Of a DNA stretch of 32,670 nt, positions 32,557 to 32,670 are shown piece after piece. The first letter of the stretch is position 1. Each line of letters opens with the position of its first letter. Made by a program: the position numbers and the translations under genes. A model generated the notes under the pieces. It saw only the letters and a program-made list of their open reading frames with translations. It did not search any database and had not been told where the DNA came from. The DNA comes from Paracoccaceae bacterium. Its GTDB lineage: Bacteria; Pseudomonadota; Alphaproteobacteria; Rhodobacterales; Rhodobacteraceae. The stretch spans positions 1 to 32,670 of the forward strand of contig JANSYF010000037.1 of the NCBI GenBank assembly GCA_024742575.1, read 5' to 3'.

Positions 32557-32670
32557 TCAAAGGGGATTCACAGCGGGCTGTTTTTCTGATTCATCTTGTT
32601 CAGGAGGATCTGATCATGCCCAACCCGCTTTCTGCCGATATTCGAGCCCGTTTTGAAGTGCTCTTTGGCC
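32557..32670 (+). mobile_element. Left end of an insertion sequence (IS630-like)
   Basis: From about 32554 the sequence changes. TGAATC and GATTCA face each other over 32553-32570, and a transposase start follows. The exact junction cannot be set without the right end, which lies outside the window. It interrupts the hypothetical gene at 32194-32556. Confidence 0.6.
32616..32670 (+). CDS. Transposase start (IS630-like), cut by the window end
   Basis: ATG at 32616, with the strong ribosome-binding site AGGAGG at 32602-32607, opens MPNPLSADIRARFEVLFG and runs off the window. The start resembles IS630-family transposases known in Rhodobacterales; the family is given from memory of the first 18 residues, so it is tentative. 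The full length and active-site residues are not visible. Confidence 0.6.
   Translation, partial: MPNPLSADIRARFEVLFG

Larger units (their letters stand above)
25874..32670. mobile_element. tRNA-Leu genomic island (right end outside the window)
   Basis: From the tRNA-Leu 3' end the sequence changes to an AT-richer composition. It carries a tyrosine integrase facing the tRNA, a serine recombinase, a broken restriction-type nuclease, nucleoid-type proteins, a toxin-like gene, an interrupted gene and an insertion sequence. This is the classic structure of an integrated island. The far attachment site should lie beyond the window. Cargo is mosaic and includes damaged genes, so the island is probably old. 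Confidence 0.85.

Noticed and set aside
25874..32670. CRISPR array or complete restriction-modification or defence operon
   Set aside because: No regularly spaced repeats, no methylase, and only a fragment of a restriction nuclease were found.

Overview
The window reads as a chromosome segment of a marine alphaproteobacterium of the order Rhodobacterales (Roseobacter group). The evidence is ribosomal protein L21 with a C-terminal helix-hairpin-helix tail, an F1-ATPase inhibitor of the zeta/DUF1476 type, the purC-purS-purQ order, a saccharopine-dehydrogenase pair, an isolated fliG-like gene, and moderately GC-rich core genes. Taxonomy is inferred from recalled family distribution, not from a search.

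Layout. (1) 1-2116 is the edge of a decayed integrative element at the 3' end of tRNA-Ser(CGA). Its tyrosine integrase is broken by an in-frame TGA, and three 12-bp tandem repeats lie in front of it. (2) 2117-25873 is conserved core: a DUF2059 exported protein; rplU-rpmA, a GNAT acetyltransferase, obgE-proB-proA; a lone ABC ATPase; and, convergently, fliG, a TPR protein, a 52-aa secreted Cys protein and a DUF6314-like protein. Then come purB; the LYS1/LYS9-type saccharopine dehydrogenases; a histidine phosphatase; the zeta subunit; purC, purS, purQ; a DctB/DctD-type two-component pair; arginase and ornithine cyclodeaminase with a divergent Lrp regulator; dsbB and a YqaA/DedA-like gene; and tRNA-Leu(CAA). 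(3) 25874-32670 is an AT-richer genomic island placed exactly at the 3' end of tRNA-Leu. It carries its own tyrosine integrase, a serine recombinase, a truncated and probably frameshifted restriction-type nuclease, a membrane protein, IHF- and H-NS-like proteins, a ParE-like toxin with an extra N-terminal segment, an interrupted hypothetical gene and the start of an insertion sequence. It also has a long, hairpin-rich non-coding stretch.

Metabolic logic. proBA (glutamate to proline) and arginase/ornithine cyclodeaminase (arginine to ornithine to proline) converge on proline. The saccharopine pair handles lysine catabolism. PurB, PurC, PurS and PurQ are purine steps. The DctB/DctD pair would sense C4-dicarboxylates, but its regulator lacks the sigma-54-contacting GAFTGA loop.

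The least explained material is the tRNA-Leu island. It holds several perfect inverted repeats of similar architecture (12-14 bp arms, 20-21 bp spacers), a candidate small RNA ending in a strong terminator, a 26-residue hydrophobic micro-ORF with a good ribosome-binding site, and two nucleoid-type proteins side by side. No complete defence system or CRISPR array is present in the window.
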